Assembly: GCF_000744705.1 (NCBI RefSeq)
Contig: NZ_JQML01000001.1
Span: forward strand, 5,714,017-5,778,016
Reading direction: 5' to 3'
Source: Streptacidiphilus albus JL83
GTDB lineage: Bacteria > Actinomycetota > Actinomycetes > Streptomycetales > Streptomycetaceae
Length of the DNA stretch: 64,000 nt
Program-made: the position numbers and the translations under genes
Part shown: piece after piece, positions 55,533 to 63,911 of the stretch
Layout: every line of letters begins with the position of its first letter
Numbering within the stretch: position 1 is the stretch's first letter
Notes under the pieces: model-generated
Databases searched by the model: none
What the model saw: the letters and a program-made list of their open reading frames with translations, nothing else
Told to the model about the DNA's origin: nothing

Positions 55533-56228
55533 ATGGCGGAACGGCACGGAACGGTGCTGGTGGTCGACGACGACGCGGCGATCAGGCGCTCGCTGGAGCG
55601 CGGCCTGCGGCTGAGCGGCTTCGCGGTGCTGCTCGCCGACGGCGGCGTGGCCGCGCTCGCGGCGCACGACCGGGCCGCGCCCGACGTCATCGTGCTCGAC
55701 GTCTCCATGCCGGACCTCCCCGGCACCGAGGTCTGCCGACGGCTGCGCGCCGCCGGGGACGAGACGCCGGTGCTGATGCTGTCCGCGCTCGACCAGCTCG
55801 ACGACCGGCTGGCCGGACTCCAGGCCGGGGCCGACGACTACCTGGTCAAGCCCTTCGCGCTGCAGGAGCTGGTACTGCGGCTGCACGCGCTGCTGCGGCG
55901 CCGGCCGCCCCGGCCCAGCGCGACGCTCCGGGTCGGCGAGCTGACCGTGGACCCCGCCACCCGCGAGGTCCGCTACGGCGGTGCGGCCGTCGAGCTGACC
56001 CGCCGTGAGTACGAGCTGCTGGAGGTGCTGACCCGCAACGCCGGGATCGTGCTCACCCGTGACCAGCTGCTGGAACGGGTCTGGGGCTACGACTTCGACG
56101 TCCGCACCGACGTGGTCGACACCTTCGTCAGCTACCTCCGGCGGAAGCTGGAGGCGGGCGGGCGCCCGCGGCTGCTGCAGACCGTGCGCGGCGTCGGCTT
56201 CGTGCTCCGCAGCGGACCCGCCCGGTGA
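55533..56228 (+). CDS. OmpR/PhoB-family response regulator (MprA/TcrA-like)
   Basis: A 231-residue regulator with receiver residues D12-D13 (VVDDDAA), phosphoacceptor D56 (VLDVSMPD) and the conserved Lys in YLVKPF, followed by a winged-helix DNA-binding domain (ELTRREYELLEVLTRNAG ... TVRGVGFVLR). The stop overlaps the kinase start (GTGA), giving coupling. The downstream small secreted protein and lipoprotein genes on the same strand are the most obvious candidate targets. Confidence 0.95.
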   Translation: MAERHGTVLVVDDDAAIRRSLERGLRLSGFAVLLADGGVAALAAHDRAAPDVIVLDVSMPDLPGTEVCRRLRAAGDETPVLMLSALDQLDDRLAGLQAGADDYLVKPFALQELVLRLHALLRRRPPRPSATLRVGELTVDPATREVRYGGAAVELTRREYELLEVLTRNAGIVLTRDQLLERVWGYDFDVRTDVVDTFVSYLRRKLEAGGRPRLLQTVRGVGFVLRSGPAR

Positions 56229-57715
56229 GCGCCGTCCGGCCGATCCGGCTGTCCACCCGGATCGCCCTGGTCACCGCCGCCGTGGTGCCGGTGCTGGTGC
56301 TGCTCTCCGGACTGCTGCTGCTCGGCCTGGTCAGCGGCGACCTGCGGGACCGGCAGGACGCACTGCTGTCCGAGCGGGCCGCCGCCGTGCTGCCGGACGC
56401 CCGGACCGAGCTGCGGGCCGCCGGCAACGACCGCTCCCGCCAGGTGACCAACCAGGCGCACCGGATCGCCGCCGGGGCGCTGGACGTCGGCGTCCGGATC
56501 ACCGGCGCCGACGGCAGCACCGAGCTGGCCGAGGGCCCCCAGCCGAGCCTGACGGCCGCGCTGCCGACCGCCACCGGCGACCCGGTCACCATCCACGCCG
56601 ACGGCAGCAGCTGGCGGGCGCTCGGCCTGCAGGTCACCGCCACCGCGGCCCAGCCCGGAGGCACCCTCTGGCTGTTCCAGCCGACCTCCGCGGTCGAGGA
56701 GGAGGTCGACTCGGTCCGTGGCCGGATCATCCTGGTCGCGCTGATCGCCGCACCCCTCGGCGGACTGCTCGCCTTCCTGGTCGCCGAGCGCGCCGCCCGG
56801 CCGCTGCGGCTGCTCCAGCGCCGCACCAGCGGCCTCGACCCGGACGAGCCCGCCACCAGGCTCGAACACGCGCCCACCGGCGTCACCGAGGTGGACGAGC
56901 TCGCGCACACCCTGGAGTCCGTGCTCAGCCGCTACGACGAGCAGGCCGCCCGGACCGGGGAGGCGCTGGAGACCGCGCGGGCCTTCGCCGCCTCCGCCTC
57001 GCACGAGCTGCGGACCCCGCTGATGAGCATGCGGACCAACCTGGACATCCTCGCCGACCATCCGCAGCTCAGCCCGGAGGACCGGGCGGAGGCGCTGGCC
57101 GACCTGCTCAGCGAGCACGCCCGGCTGCTCGGACTGCTCACCGCGCTGCGCTCGCTGGCCCAGGGCGACCTGGTCCAGGCCGACGCCTTCGCCCCGCTGG
57201 ACCTCGCCGAACTGGTCGAGGCCGCCGCCGCCGACGCCCGCCGCCGCCGTCCGCGGGCCTCGCTGGAACTGGTCTCCACCGCCTCGCTGCCGATGCTCGC
57301 CTGGGAGTCCGGGCTGCGGATGGCCGTGGACAACCTGATCACCAACGCCCTGGTGCACGGAGCGCCCCCGGGCCGGGAGGCGTCGATCCGGGTCACCCTG
57401 AGGAGGGACGGCGACCAGGCGCTGCTGACGGTCGACGACGGCGGCCCCGGGGTACCGGTCGCGGAGCGGGAGGCGGTGTTCGGCCGCTTCCGGCGCGGCC
57501 CGGCCAGCCCCGGCTCCGGCCTCGGCCTCACCCTGGTGGCCCAGCAGATCGCCCTGCACCGGGGCAGCGTCCTGATCACCGACCCGCCGTACGGCTACGG
57601 CACCCGGGTCGAGGTCCGGCTGCCGCTGGCCGGCCACCCGGTGCGGTCCTCGACCGTCACCCTGCCGCTGCGCCGGGACTGGCTCCGCGCCGGTGGCGGG
57701 CCGACCGGGGGCTGA
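56225..57715 (+). CDS. sensor histidine kinase paired with the OmpR-type regulator
   Basis: A 496-residue membrane kinase. A first helix (IALVTAAVVPVLVLLSGLLLLGL) and a second at about 170 flank a roughly 140-residue extracytoplasmic sensor region. A HAMP-like segment (RAARPLRLLQRRTSGLD) leads to the HisKA helix with phosphoacceptor H260 in ASASHELRTPLMSM, then the N-box VDNLITNALVHG, VDDGGPGVP and GSGLGLTLVAQQI. GTG 56225 overlaps the regulator stop. The sensor region has no recognisable ligand-binding motif. The class matches MprB-like envelope-stress kinases. Confidence 0.94.
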   Translation: MSAVRPIRLSTRIALVTAAVVPVLVLLSGLLLLGLVSGDLRDRQDALLSERAAAVLPDARTELRAAGNDRSRQVTNQAHRIAAGALDVGVRITGADGSTELAEGPQPSLTAALPTATGDPVTIHADGSSWRALGLQVTATAAQPGGTLWLFQPTSAVEEEVDSVRGRIILVALIAAPLGGLLAFLVAERAARPLRLLQRRTSGLDPDEPATRLEHAPTGVTEVDELAHTLESVLSRYDEQAARTGEALETARAFAASASHELRTPLMSMRTNLDILADHPQLSPEDRAEALADLLSEHARLLGLLTALRSLAQGDLVQADAFAPLDLAELVEAAAADARRRRPRASLELVSTASLPMLAWESGLRMAVDNLITNALVHGAPPGREASIRVTLRRDGDQALLTVDDGGPGVPVAEREAVFGRFRRGPASPGSGLGLTLVAQQIALHRGSVLITDPPYGYGTRVEVRLPLAGHPVRSSTVTLPLRRDWLRAGGGPTGG

Positions 57716-57821
57716 GACGGCGACCTTCCCCGGCGGAGCACAAGGTTTCCACAAAGACGCTTCCTACGCTGCGGGGCAGATGGAGCGTCAACCACGCTCC
57801 GCCGCAGTGGAGGAGACTTCC

Positions 57822-58238
57822 ATGTCCATTCGTCGACCCGCCCTCGCCTCCGGCCTGGCCGCCCTGGCCCTGGCCGGTTCGCTGCTCGCGGCGGGCACTC
57901 CCGCCTTCGCCGCCGGCAGCACCGCCTCGCCGAGCGCCTCGGCCAAGGCCCCCAGGGACAACGAGGTGAAGGGCATCTGCCTGCGTGCCCCGCGGATCGA
58001 ACTCCGGGTCACCAAGGCGATCGCCCGCATCAACGGGCCGGTCACCGAGCTCGGCTCGATCGCCCACCTGCAGAAGCGCGTGGACAAGGCCCAGGCCGCC
58101 GGTGACACCGCGATCGCGACCTACCTGAACGACCGGCTGACCGCGCGCAAGGCGCTGGTCGGCACGCTGACCCAGCGCCAGTCCGACCTCCAGGCGGTCG
58201 AGACCTGGTGCTCCGCGAACAACAACGGCGCCTCCTGA
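57822..58238 (+). CDS. small secreted protein of unknown function, adjacent to the two-component system
   Basis: A 138-residue protein with a clear signal peptide (MSIRRPALASGLAALALAGSLL, cleavage after AFA). The mature part is helical and Lys/Arg-rich, with two cysteines near its ends (GICLRAPR and ETWCSANN) that could form one disulfide clamping a coiled-coil-like region. I do not recognise a domain. GGAGGAG fixes ATG 57822. It lies 106 bases behind the sensor kinase and its stop overlaps the next ATG (TGATG), so secreted protein and lipoprotein are made together. It may be the kinase's target or part of its signal input. Confidence 0.85.
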   Translation: MSIRRPALASGLAALALAGSLLAAGTPAFAAGSTASPSASAKAPRDNEVKGICLRAPRIELRVTKAIARINGPVTELGSIAHLQKRVDKAQAAGDTAIATYLNDRLTARKALVGTLTQRQSDLQAVETWCSANNNGAS

Positions 58239-58540
58239 TGGCCCGCGACCGCCGGAGCCGGGGCGCTCTGGTCCTCGCCGCGGCCGTGGCCGTGCTGGCG
58301 CTGGCCGGCTGCTCGGGCAGCGGCGGAACCGCCGCCCGGCAGGCCGCCAACGCCGCGAACGGCGGCTCCGCGCCCACCGCCCCGGCCGCCTCGGGCAGCG
58401 GCGCCGGTGGTGGCTCGCCCGCCGAGGCCGTACCCACCGGCACCTCGCCCGCCGTGGTCCAGCAGATGCTGCAGAAGGTCAACGCCGCGCAGAGCGCCGC
58501 CGACGCGGCCGACTCGGACGCGGCCACCGACCCGAAGTAG
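58238..58540 (+). CDS. small lipoprotein, coupled to the secreted protein
   Basis: A 100-residue protein with basic N terminus, hydrophobic core (GALVLAAAVAVLALAGC) and lipobox L-A-G-C; the mature N-terminal Cys would be lipidated and anchor it on the outer face of the membrane. The rest is Gly/Ser/Ala/Pro linker followed by a short amphipathic helix (SPAVVQQMLQKVNAAQSAAD). No family is recognised. ATG 58238 shares a base with the preceding stop. The stop codon sits at the start of a 17-bp tandem repeat. Confidence 0.85.
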   Translation: MARDRRSRGALVLAAAVAVLALAGCSGSGGTAARQAANAANGGSAPTAPAASGSGAGGGSPAEAVPTGTSPAVVQQMLQKVNAAQSAADAADSDAATDPK

Positions 58541-58588
58541 CCTCAGCCCCGAAGCAGCCTCAGCCCCGAAGCAGCCTCAGCCCCGAAG
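58538..58588. repeat. 17-bp tandem repeat (3 copies) at a convergent gene junction
   Basis: [TC]AGCCTCAGCCCCGAAG occurs three times in a row; the first contains the TAG stop of the lipoprotein gene and the third overlaps the last codons of the convergent carboxypeptidase gene. It replaces a terminator at this junction. Confidence 0.9.
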
Positions 58589-59755
58589 ACTGCGCAGTCG
58601 GCGGCGGCGGAGCACCAGCACCGTGCCCGCCACCGCGGCCAGCACCACCGCGCCGACCGCGCCGGACCAGCCCACCGGGCCCGGACCGGCGTCCGCGTCG
58701 GCGGTGACCGACGGTCGCGCCGGCGCCTTCCTGACGGCGGGGGCGCGGCTCGCGACGGCCGGTACGACCGCGTCCAGGCTGCCGACCGGGCGCAGCCGGC
58801 TCTCGGCCGCGAACCCCCAGTCCAGCAGTTGCCGCGCCTCGTTGTAGACCGCGTCGTACTGCCCGGACTGGGGGTTCATCAGCGTCACCAGAATCGTCCG
58901 GCCGCCCCGGCGCGCCCCCACCACCAGGGTGTTCCCGGCGTTGGTGGTGTAGCCGTTCTTCACCCCGATCAGGCCCGGGTAGCGGCTGACGCCGTCGATG
59001 CCGGACAGCAGCCGGTCGGTGTTGTCGATCTCGAAGGGCCTGCCCCGGGTGCTCGGCCCGCCGGGGAACTCCGCCACCGCCGTGGAGCAGTAGCGGGCGA
59101 AGTCCGGGTTCTCCAGCCCGGCGCGGGCGAACAGGGTGAGGTCGTAGGCCGAGGAGACCTGGCCGGGCTCGTCGTACCCGTCCGGGGTGACCACCCGGGT
59201 GTCGTTCGCGCCCAGTTTCCTGGCCTCGGCCTGCATGTCGGCGACGGTGGCCGGCACCCCGCCGTTCATCGCGGCCAGCACGTGGACGGCATCGTTGCCG
59301 GACCGCAGGAACACGCCCAGCCACAGGTCGGAGACCTTGTAGGTCTGCCCGGAGACCACCCCCACCTGGCTGCTGCCCTGGCCCATCCCGGCCAGGTCGG
59401 CGTCGGTGACCCGGCGGGTCGCGTTCGCCGGGAGCCGCGGCAGGACGGTGTCCGCGAACAGCGTCTTCAGCGTGCTGGCCGGCGGCAGCGGCCAGTGCGC
59501 GTTCTTCGCCGCGAGCACCGCGCCGCTGCCGTCGTCGGACACCATCCAGGAGAGCGCGGAGATGTCGGCCGGCACCGCCGGGGCGCCGGGCAGCAGAGCG
59601 CTCTGCACCCCGGTGAGGCCCAGTCTGACGCCGCCGACCGCCGACATCCGGGCGGGCGGCTGGGCCGCCGGCGCGGCGGCGCCGGTCAGGCAGGCAGCGG
59701 TCGCGAGCGCGCCGAGCGCCGCCGACATCCATACGAAACGCTGATCGAGATGCAC
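58577..59755 (-). CDS. D-alanyl-D-alanine carboxypeptidase (DacA/PBP5-type, peptidase S11)
   Basis: A 392-residue exported enzyme that trims the terminal D-Ala from peptidoglycan stem peptides. It has a short N-terminal hydrophobic signal (FVWMSAALGALATAACLTG), the catalytic S94-T-L-K97, S152-G-N154, and a third motif K266-N-G268 where the canonical triad is KTG. A C-terminal helix (GAVGAVVLAAVAGTVLVL) followed by RRRR anchors it in the membrane. GTG 59755 has no ribosome-binding site, with TACGGT just before it, so it may be leaderless; ATG 59728 is an alternative that shortens the signal. Confidence 0.92.
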   Translation of the reverse strand: MHLDQRFVWMSAALGALATAACLTGAAAPAAQPPARMSAVGGVRLGLTGVQSALLPGAPAVPADISALSWMVSDDGSGAVLAAKNAHWPLPPASTLKTLFADTVLPRLPANATRRVTDADLAGMGQGSSQVGVVSGQTYKVSDLWLGVFLRSGNDAVHVLAAMNGGVPATVADMQAEARKLGANDTRVVTPDGYDEPGQVSSAYDLTLFARAGLENPDFARYCSTAVAEFPGGPSTRGRPFEIDNTDRLLSGIDGVSRYPGLIGVKNGYTTNAGNTLVVGARRGGRTILVTLMNPQSGQYDAVYNEARQLLDWGFAAESRLRPVGSLDAVVPAVASRAPAVRKAPARPSVTADADAGPGPVGWSGAVGAVVLAAVAGTVLVLRRRRLRSLRG

Positions 59756-59835
59756 CGTCAGACCGTACCCAACCAGTCGGCGGGGGTGACACACCCCGAG
59801 GAAGAACCCCCGGTCGGCCCTCTCATACTGGAACC

Positions 59836-60135
59836 ATGAAACTGAGCCGCCGCGCCTCCTGGTTCCTGACCGCCTTCGGCATCTGGTCGATCTGGATCTG
59901 GGTGACCTTCTTCAAGAACCTGTGGGCGGACGGCGAGGGGCTGGCCTTCGTCCACGGGGACCACTCCCGTCCCACCGCGTACTTCTGGATCCACGCGCTG
60001 CTCGCCCTGACCTCGCTGGTGCTGGGGGTGATCGTCGGCTGGATCGGGGTGCGCTCGCTGCGCGCCCTGCGCGCCGAGCAGGCGGCGGCGGCCCCGGCGC
60101 CCGCCGAGCGGGTCGACGAGCCGGTGGCTAAGTAG
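59836..60135 (+). CDS. SCO4848-family small membrane protein
   Basis: A 99-residue protein with two helices (WFLTAFGIWSIWIWVTFF and FWIHALLALTSLVLGVIVGWIGV) and the conserved loop KNLWADGEGLAFVHGDHSRPTAY; I recognise it as the family named after Streptomyces SCO4848. It is conserved next to the D-Ala-D-Ala carboxypeptidase and the sdh operon. Function is unknown. ATG 59836 has no good ribosome-binding site; CATACT 7-12 bases before it could be the -10 of a leaderless transcript. Confidence 0.9.
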   Translation: MKLSRRASWFLTAFGIWSIWIWVTFFKNLWADGEGLAFVHGDHSRPTAYFWIHALLALTSLVLGVIVGWIGVRSLRALRAEQAAAAPAPAERVDEPVAK

Positions 60136-60152
60136 CAGCCGCGAGCACGACC

Positions 60153-60186
60153 GAGGCCCCGCCCCGGATCACCGGGACGGGGCCTC
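60153..60186. terminator. bidirectional terminator between the SCO4848-family gene and sdhB
   Basis: GAGGCCCCG (60153-60161) pairs with CGGGGCCTC (60178-60186); one C-A mismatch follows, then an inner CCCGG/CCGGG stem closed by a 4-base loop. Confidence 0.8.
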
Positions 60187-60219
60187 AGCCTCAGTCAGCT
60201 CTCAGTGGCGACGCCGCTC

Positions 60220-61014
60220 TCAGAAGCGACGGGTGACCAGCGCCCGCTTCACTTCCTGGATCGCCTTGGTGACCTCGATACCGCGCGGGCAGGCGTCCGT
60301 GCAGTTGAAGGTCGTGCGGCAGCGCCACACGCCGTCGCGGTCGTTCAGGATCTCCAGCCGCTGCTCCGCGCCCTCGTCACGCGAGTCGAAGATGAAGCGG
60401 TGGGCGTTGACGATGGCCGCCGGGCCGAAGTACTGGCCGTCGTTCCAGAACACCGGGCAGGACGTGGTGCAGGCGGCGCAGAGGATGCACTTGGTGGTGT
60501 CCTCGAAGCGCTGCACGTCCTCCTCGGACTGGATCCGCTCCTTGGTCGGCGCGTTGCCGGTGGTGATCAGGAACGGCATCACGTCGCGGTACGCCTGGAA
60601 GAACGGGTCCATGTCCACGACCAGGTCCTTCAGGACCGTGAGGCCCTTGATGGGCTCGATCGTGATCGGCTTCTCCGGCGAGACGTCCTTGATCAGGGTC
60701 TTGCAGGCGAGCCGGTTCTTGCCGTTGATCCGCATGGCGTCGGAGCCGCAGACACCGTGGGCGCAGGAGCGACGGTACGTCAGCGTGCCGTCCTGCTCCC
60801 ACTTGACCGTGTTGATCGCGTCCAGGACGCGGATCTTCGGGTCCACGGTCAGCTGGTAGTCCACCCACACCGCGTCCGGGTGCTCCTCCGGGTTGAACCG
60901 GCGGATCCGGAGGGTGATGGTGATCAGCTCGACCTTGCCGGACTCGGCGGCGTCCAGCGCGGCGGAGTGGGCGTTGCCCTGGGCCGCCGTGTCGTCGATC
61001 GTGGGGGTGCTCAT
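60220..61014 (-). CDS. sdhB: succinate dehydrogenase iron-sulfur subunit
   Basis: The 264-residue subunit that carries electrons from SdhA to the quinone site at the membrane. Ligands for the [2Fe-2S] cluster (CAHGVCGSDAMRINGKNRLAC), the [4Fe-4S] cluster (CILCAACTTSC) and the third cluster (CRTTFNCTDACPRG) are all in place. Its ATG overlaps the sdhA stop (TGATG). It is the last gene of the sdhCDAB operon and is followed by a terminator. Confidence 0.97.
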   Translation of the reverse strand: MSTPTIDDTAAQGNAHSAALDAAESGKVELITITLRIRRFNPEEHPDAVWVDYQLTVDPKIRVLDAINTVKWEQDGTLTYRRSCAHGVCGSDAMRINGKNRLACKTLIKDVSPEKPITIEPIKGLTVLKDLVVDMDPFFQAYRDVMPFLITTGNAPTKERIQSEEDVQRFEDTTKCILCAACTTSCPVFWNDGQYFGPAAIVNAHRFIFDSRDEGAEQRLEILNDRDGVWRCRTTFNCTDACPRGIEVTKAIQEVKRALVTRRF

Positions 61015-62768
61015 CAGTACTTACGCTCCATCGGCTGGTAGCGGGTCACCACGACCGGCTTGTAGTCCAGGCGGATGCTGTCCTTGCCGTCAGCGTCCAC
61101 CTCGCGGTACGCCATGGTGTGCTGCATGAAGTTGACGTCGTCGCGGGTCGGGTAGTCCTCGCGGAAGTGGCCGCCGCGCGACTCCTTGCGGGCGAGCCCC
61201 GACACCGCCGTGACCTCGGCCAGGTCGAGCAGGTTGCCCAGCTCCACGGCCTCCAGCAGGTCGGTGTTGTAGCGCTGGCCCTTGTCCATCACCGAGATGT
61301 TCTTGTAGCGCTCCTTCAGCGCGGCGATGTCCTCCACCGCCTGCTTCAGGGTCGCCTCGGTGCGGTACACCATCGAGTTGGTGTCCATGGTCTCCTGCAG
61401 CGCCGTGCGGATGTCCACCACCCGCTCGGTGCCGGTGGAGGTGCGGATCCGCTCCAGCATCTCCACGACCTGCGCGGCCGGGTTCTCCGGCAGCTCGACG
61501 TACTCGGCGGTCTGCGAGTAGTCCGCGGCGGCGATGCCGGCCCGGCGCCCGAAGACGTTGATGTCGAGCAGCGAGTTGGTGCCGAGCCGGTTGGCGCCGT
61601 GCACCGACACGCAGGCGACCTCGCCGGCGGCGTAGAGGCCGGGGACGACGGTGTCGTTGTCCTTCAGCACCTCGCCCAGGACGTTGGTCGGGATGCCGCC
61701 CATGGCGTAGTGCGCCGTCGGCTGGATCGGGATCGGGTCCGTGTAGGGCTCGATGCCGAGGTAGGTCCGGGCGAACTCGGTGATGTCCGGGAGCTTGGCG
61801 TCCAGCTGCTCCGGCGGAAGGTGCGTCAGGTCGAGGTAGACGTGGTCGCCCTCCAGGCCGCAGCCGTTGCCGTTGCGGATCTCGGTGTAGATCGCGCGGG
61901 AGACGACGTCGCGGGAGGCGAGGTCCTTCATCACCGGCGCGTACTTCTCCATGAAGCGCTCGCCGTGCTTGTTGCGGAGGATGCCGCCCTCGCCGCGCGC
62001 GCCCTCGGTGAGCAGGATGCCCATCCGCCAGATGCCCGTCGGGTGGAACTGGAAGAACTCCATGTCCTCCAGCGGCAGCCCGCGCCGGAAGGCGGCGGCC
62101 TGGCCGTCACCGGTCAGGGTGTGGGCGTTGGAGGTCACCTTGAAGAACTTGCCGTTGCCGCCGGAGGCGAAGATCACGGACTTCGCCTGGAAGACGTGCA
62201 CCTCGCCGGTGGCCAGCTCGTAGGAGACGACGCCGGAGACCCGGGTCTCCCCGTCGACCTCGCTGAGCAGCAGGTCCAGGACGTAGAACTCGTTGAAGAA
62301 CTCCACGCCCTCCTTGACGCAGTTCTGGTACAGCGTCTGGAGGATCATGTGACCGGTGCGGTCCGCGGCGTAGCACGAGCGGCGCACGGCGGCCTGGCCG
62401 TGGTCACGGGTGTGCCCGCCGAAGCGGCGCTGGTCGATCTTGCCCTCGGGCGTCCGGTTGAACGGGAGGCCCATCTTCTCCAGGTCGAGGACGGCGTCGA
62501 TGGCCTCCTTCGCCAGGATCTCGGCGGCGTCCTGGTCGACCAGGTAGTCACCGCCCTTGACGGTGTCGAAGGTGTGCCACTCCCAGTTGTCCTCCTCGAC
62601 GTTGGCCAGTGCGGCGGCCATGCCGCCCTGGGCCGCGCCGGTGTGGGACCGGGTGGGGTAGAGCTTGGTCAGCACCGCGGTGCGGCTGCGCTTCGTCGAC
62701 TCGATGGCCGCGCGCATACCCGCGCCACCGGCGCCGACGATGACGGTGTCGTACTTGTGTACCTGCAT
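61014..62768 (-). CDS. sdhA: succinate dehydrogenase flavoprotein subunit
   Basis: The 584-residue FAD-bearing catalytic subunit. The FAD-binding [10 protein letters not shown], the covalent-flavin His42 ([10 protein letters not shown]), the substrate-binding [10 protein letters not shown] region and the active-site [11 protein letters not shown] segment are visible; [12 protein letters not shown] follows near the C-terminal part of the domain. The enzyme oxidises succinate to fumarate in the TCA cycle and passes electrons to menaquinone. It lies between sdhD, 28 bases upstream, and sdhB, which overlaps its stop. Confidence 0.97.
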   Translation of the reverse strand: MQVHKYDTVIVGAGGAGMRAAIESTKRSRTAVLTKLYPTRSHTGAAQGGMAAALANVEEDNWEWHTFDTVKGGDYLVDQDAAEILAKEAIDAVLDLEKMGLPFNRTPEGKIDQRRFGGHTRDHGQAAVRRSCYAADRTGHMILQTLYQNCVKEGVEFFNEFYVLDLLLSEVDGETRVSGVVSYELATGEVHVFQAKSVIFASGGNGKFFKVTSNAHTLTGDGQAAAFRRGLPLEDMEFFQFHPTGIWRMGILLTEGARGEGGILRNKHGERFMEKYAPVMKDLASRDVVSRAIYTEIRNGNGCGLEGDHVYLDLTHLPPEQLDAKLPDITEFARTYLGIEPYTDPIPIQPTAHYAMGGIPTNVLGEVLKDNDTVVPGLYAAGEVACVSVHGANRLGTNSLLDINVFGRRAGIAAADYSQTAEYVELPENPAAQVVEMLERIRTSTGTERVVDIRTALQETMDTNSMVYRTEATLKQAVEDIAALKERYKNISVMDKGQRYNTDLLEAVELGNLLDLAEVTAVSGLARKESRGGHFREDYPTRDDVNFMQHTMAYREVDADGKDSIRLDYKPVVVTRYQPMERKY

Positions 62769-62796
62769 GTCTGTTGGCTGCCTCGTCCGTCCGCGC

Positions 62797-63252
62797 TCAG
62801 CTGATTGTCGGGTCGAAGGTGAAGATGACCAGGGAACCCAGCAGCACGGTGAAGACCGTGGCGGTCACCAGGAGCACCTTCAGCCAGAACCGGGTGGTGT
62901 CGCGCTCCGCGTAGTCGTTGATGACCGTGCGCATGCCGTTCGCGCCGTGGAGCATCGCGAGCCAGAGCATCAGCAGGTCCCAGCCCTGCCAGAAGGGCGA
63001 CGCCCAGCGGCCGGCCACGAAGGCGAAGCTGATCTTCGACACGCCGCCGTCCAGCAGCAGCTGGATGATCAGGTGGCCGAGGACCAGGAAGACCAGGACC
63101 ACGCCGGACAGCCGCATGAACAGCCAGGCCAGCATCTCGAAGTTGGTCCGGGACTTGCGGCCGGTCCGCTTGGTGCGGGCGCGGGGCGGCTCGATCAGGA
63201 AGGCGGTGGGGTCGCCGCCCTCGACGAGCTCGATGTTGGTGTCGATAGCCAT
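62797..63252 (-). CDS. sdhD: succinate dehydrogenase hydrophobic membrane anchor subunit
   Basis: A 151-residue protein with three helices ([55 protein letters not shown]). His residues in the first and second helices (GHLIIQ, LHGANG) are heme/quinone-site candidates. The N-terminal 45 residues are hydrophilic and basic. ATG 63252 has GTGAGG upstream; the frame is open further back but that part is sdhC coding sequence. It forms the membrane anchor with SdhC. Confidence 0.92.
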   Translation of the reverse strand: MAIDTNIELVEGGDPTAFLIEPPRARTKRTGRKSRTNFEMLAWLFMRLSGVVLVFLVLGHLIIQLLLDGGVSKISFAFVAGRWASPFWQGWDLLMLWLAMLHGANGMRTVINDYAERDTTRFWLKVLLVTATVFTVLLGSLVIFTFDPTIS

Positions 63253-63259
63253 TTTCGCC

Positions 63260-63637
63260 TCACCCGAACCAGGTCTGGAGGGTTTCCTGCAGGATCGGGT
63301 AGAACGCACCCGCCATCAGGACGACCCACAGGGTCACCACGGTCCACAGCATCTGCCGCTGGTACTTCGGGCCCTTGGCCCAGAAATCCACGGCGATGAC
63401 GCGGAGACCGTTCAGCGCGTGGAACAGGATGGCGGCGGTCAGGCCGTACTCCATCAGGTTGACGGGCCAGGTCTTGTACGTCGCGATCACGCTGTTGTAC
63501 GCCTGCGGTGAGACGCGGACGAGAGCGGTGTCGAGGACGTGGGCGAAAAGGAAGAAGAAAATGAGGACACCGGTGACTCGATGAGCCACCCACGACCACA
63601 TGCCTTCCCGGCCGCGGTACAGCGTTCCAGCCGGCAC
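63260..63637 (-). CDS. sdhC: succinate dehydrogenase cytochrome b556 subunit
   Basis: A 125-residue membrane subunit with three helices. The conserved SWVAHRVTGVLIFFFLFAHV places histidines for heme b, and LFHALNGLRVIAVDF is the second helix with the usual HxxNGxRxxxxD pattern. GTG 63637 is fixed by GGAGGG 8 bases upstream. It is the first gene of sdhCDAB; sdhD starts 7 bases after its stop. Confidence 0.95.
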   Translation of the reverse strand: MPAGTLYRGREGMWSWVAHRVTGVLIFFFLFAHVLDTALVRVSPQAYNSVIATYKTWPVNLMEYGLTAAILFHALNGLRVIAVDFWAKGPKYQRQMLWTVVTLWVVLMAGAFYPILQETLQTWFG

Positions 63638-63911
63638 GGAAAACCCTCCGGAAGCGGGGCGGGGGCTCGTCCGGCATCAGCGTCGGTCGGCCCGGCCGGG
63701 TATGGTCCACCGGCCCTCGCCATCGTAGCCACGCGGGAAGGTCGGCAGCCCGTCGGGGGTGTCCCCGGTGATCAAACAGGCTCGTGCGGCCTAACGCCGA
63801 GCGGGCGGCGTGATCCACGCCACCCGCATTCTCCTGCGATTCTGTTGTTGTTCCTACCCAATTCGGGCAAAGGGCGCGGCGGCCCGTGTGTCAGAGATCA
63901 CGGGAACCGTC
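63638..63911. promoter_or_regulatory. 274-bp region with the sdh promoter
   Basis: It lies between the truncated minus-strand gene and sdhC and has no protein-coding character. A lower-GC patch at 63835-63870 (TTCTGTTGTTGTTCCTACCCAATTCGG, split here only by line) may hold promoter elements. No riboswitch or strong hairpin was recognised. Confidence 0.4.

Noticed and set aside
63835-63870. tRNA or other structured RNA in the low-GC patch upstream of sdhC
   Set aside because: No cloverleaf arms or conserved tRNA bases can be formed.
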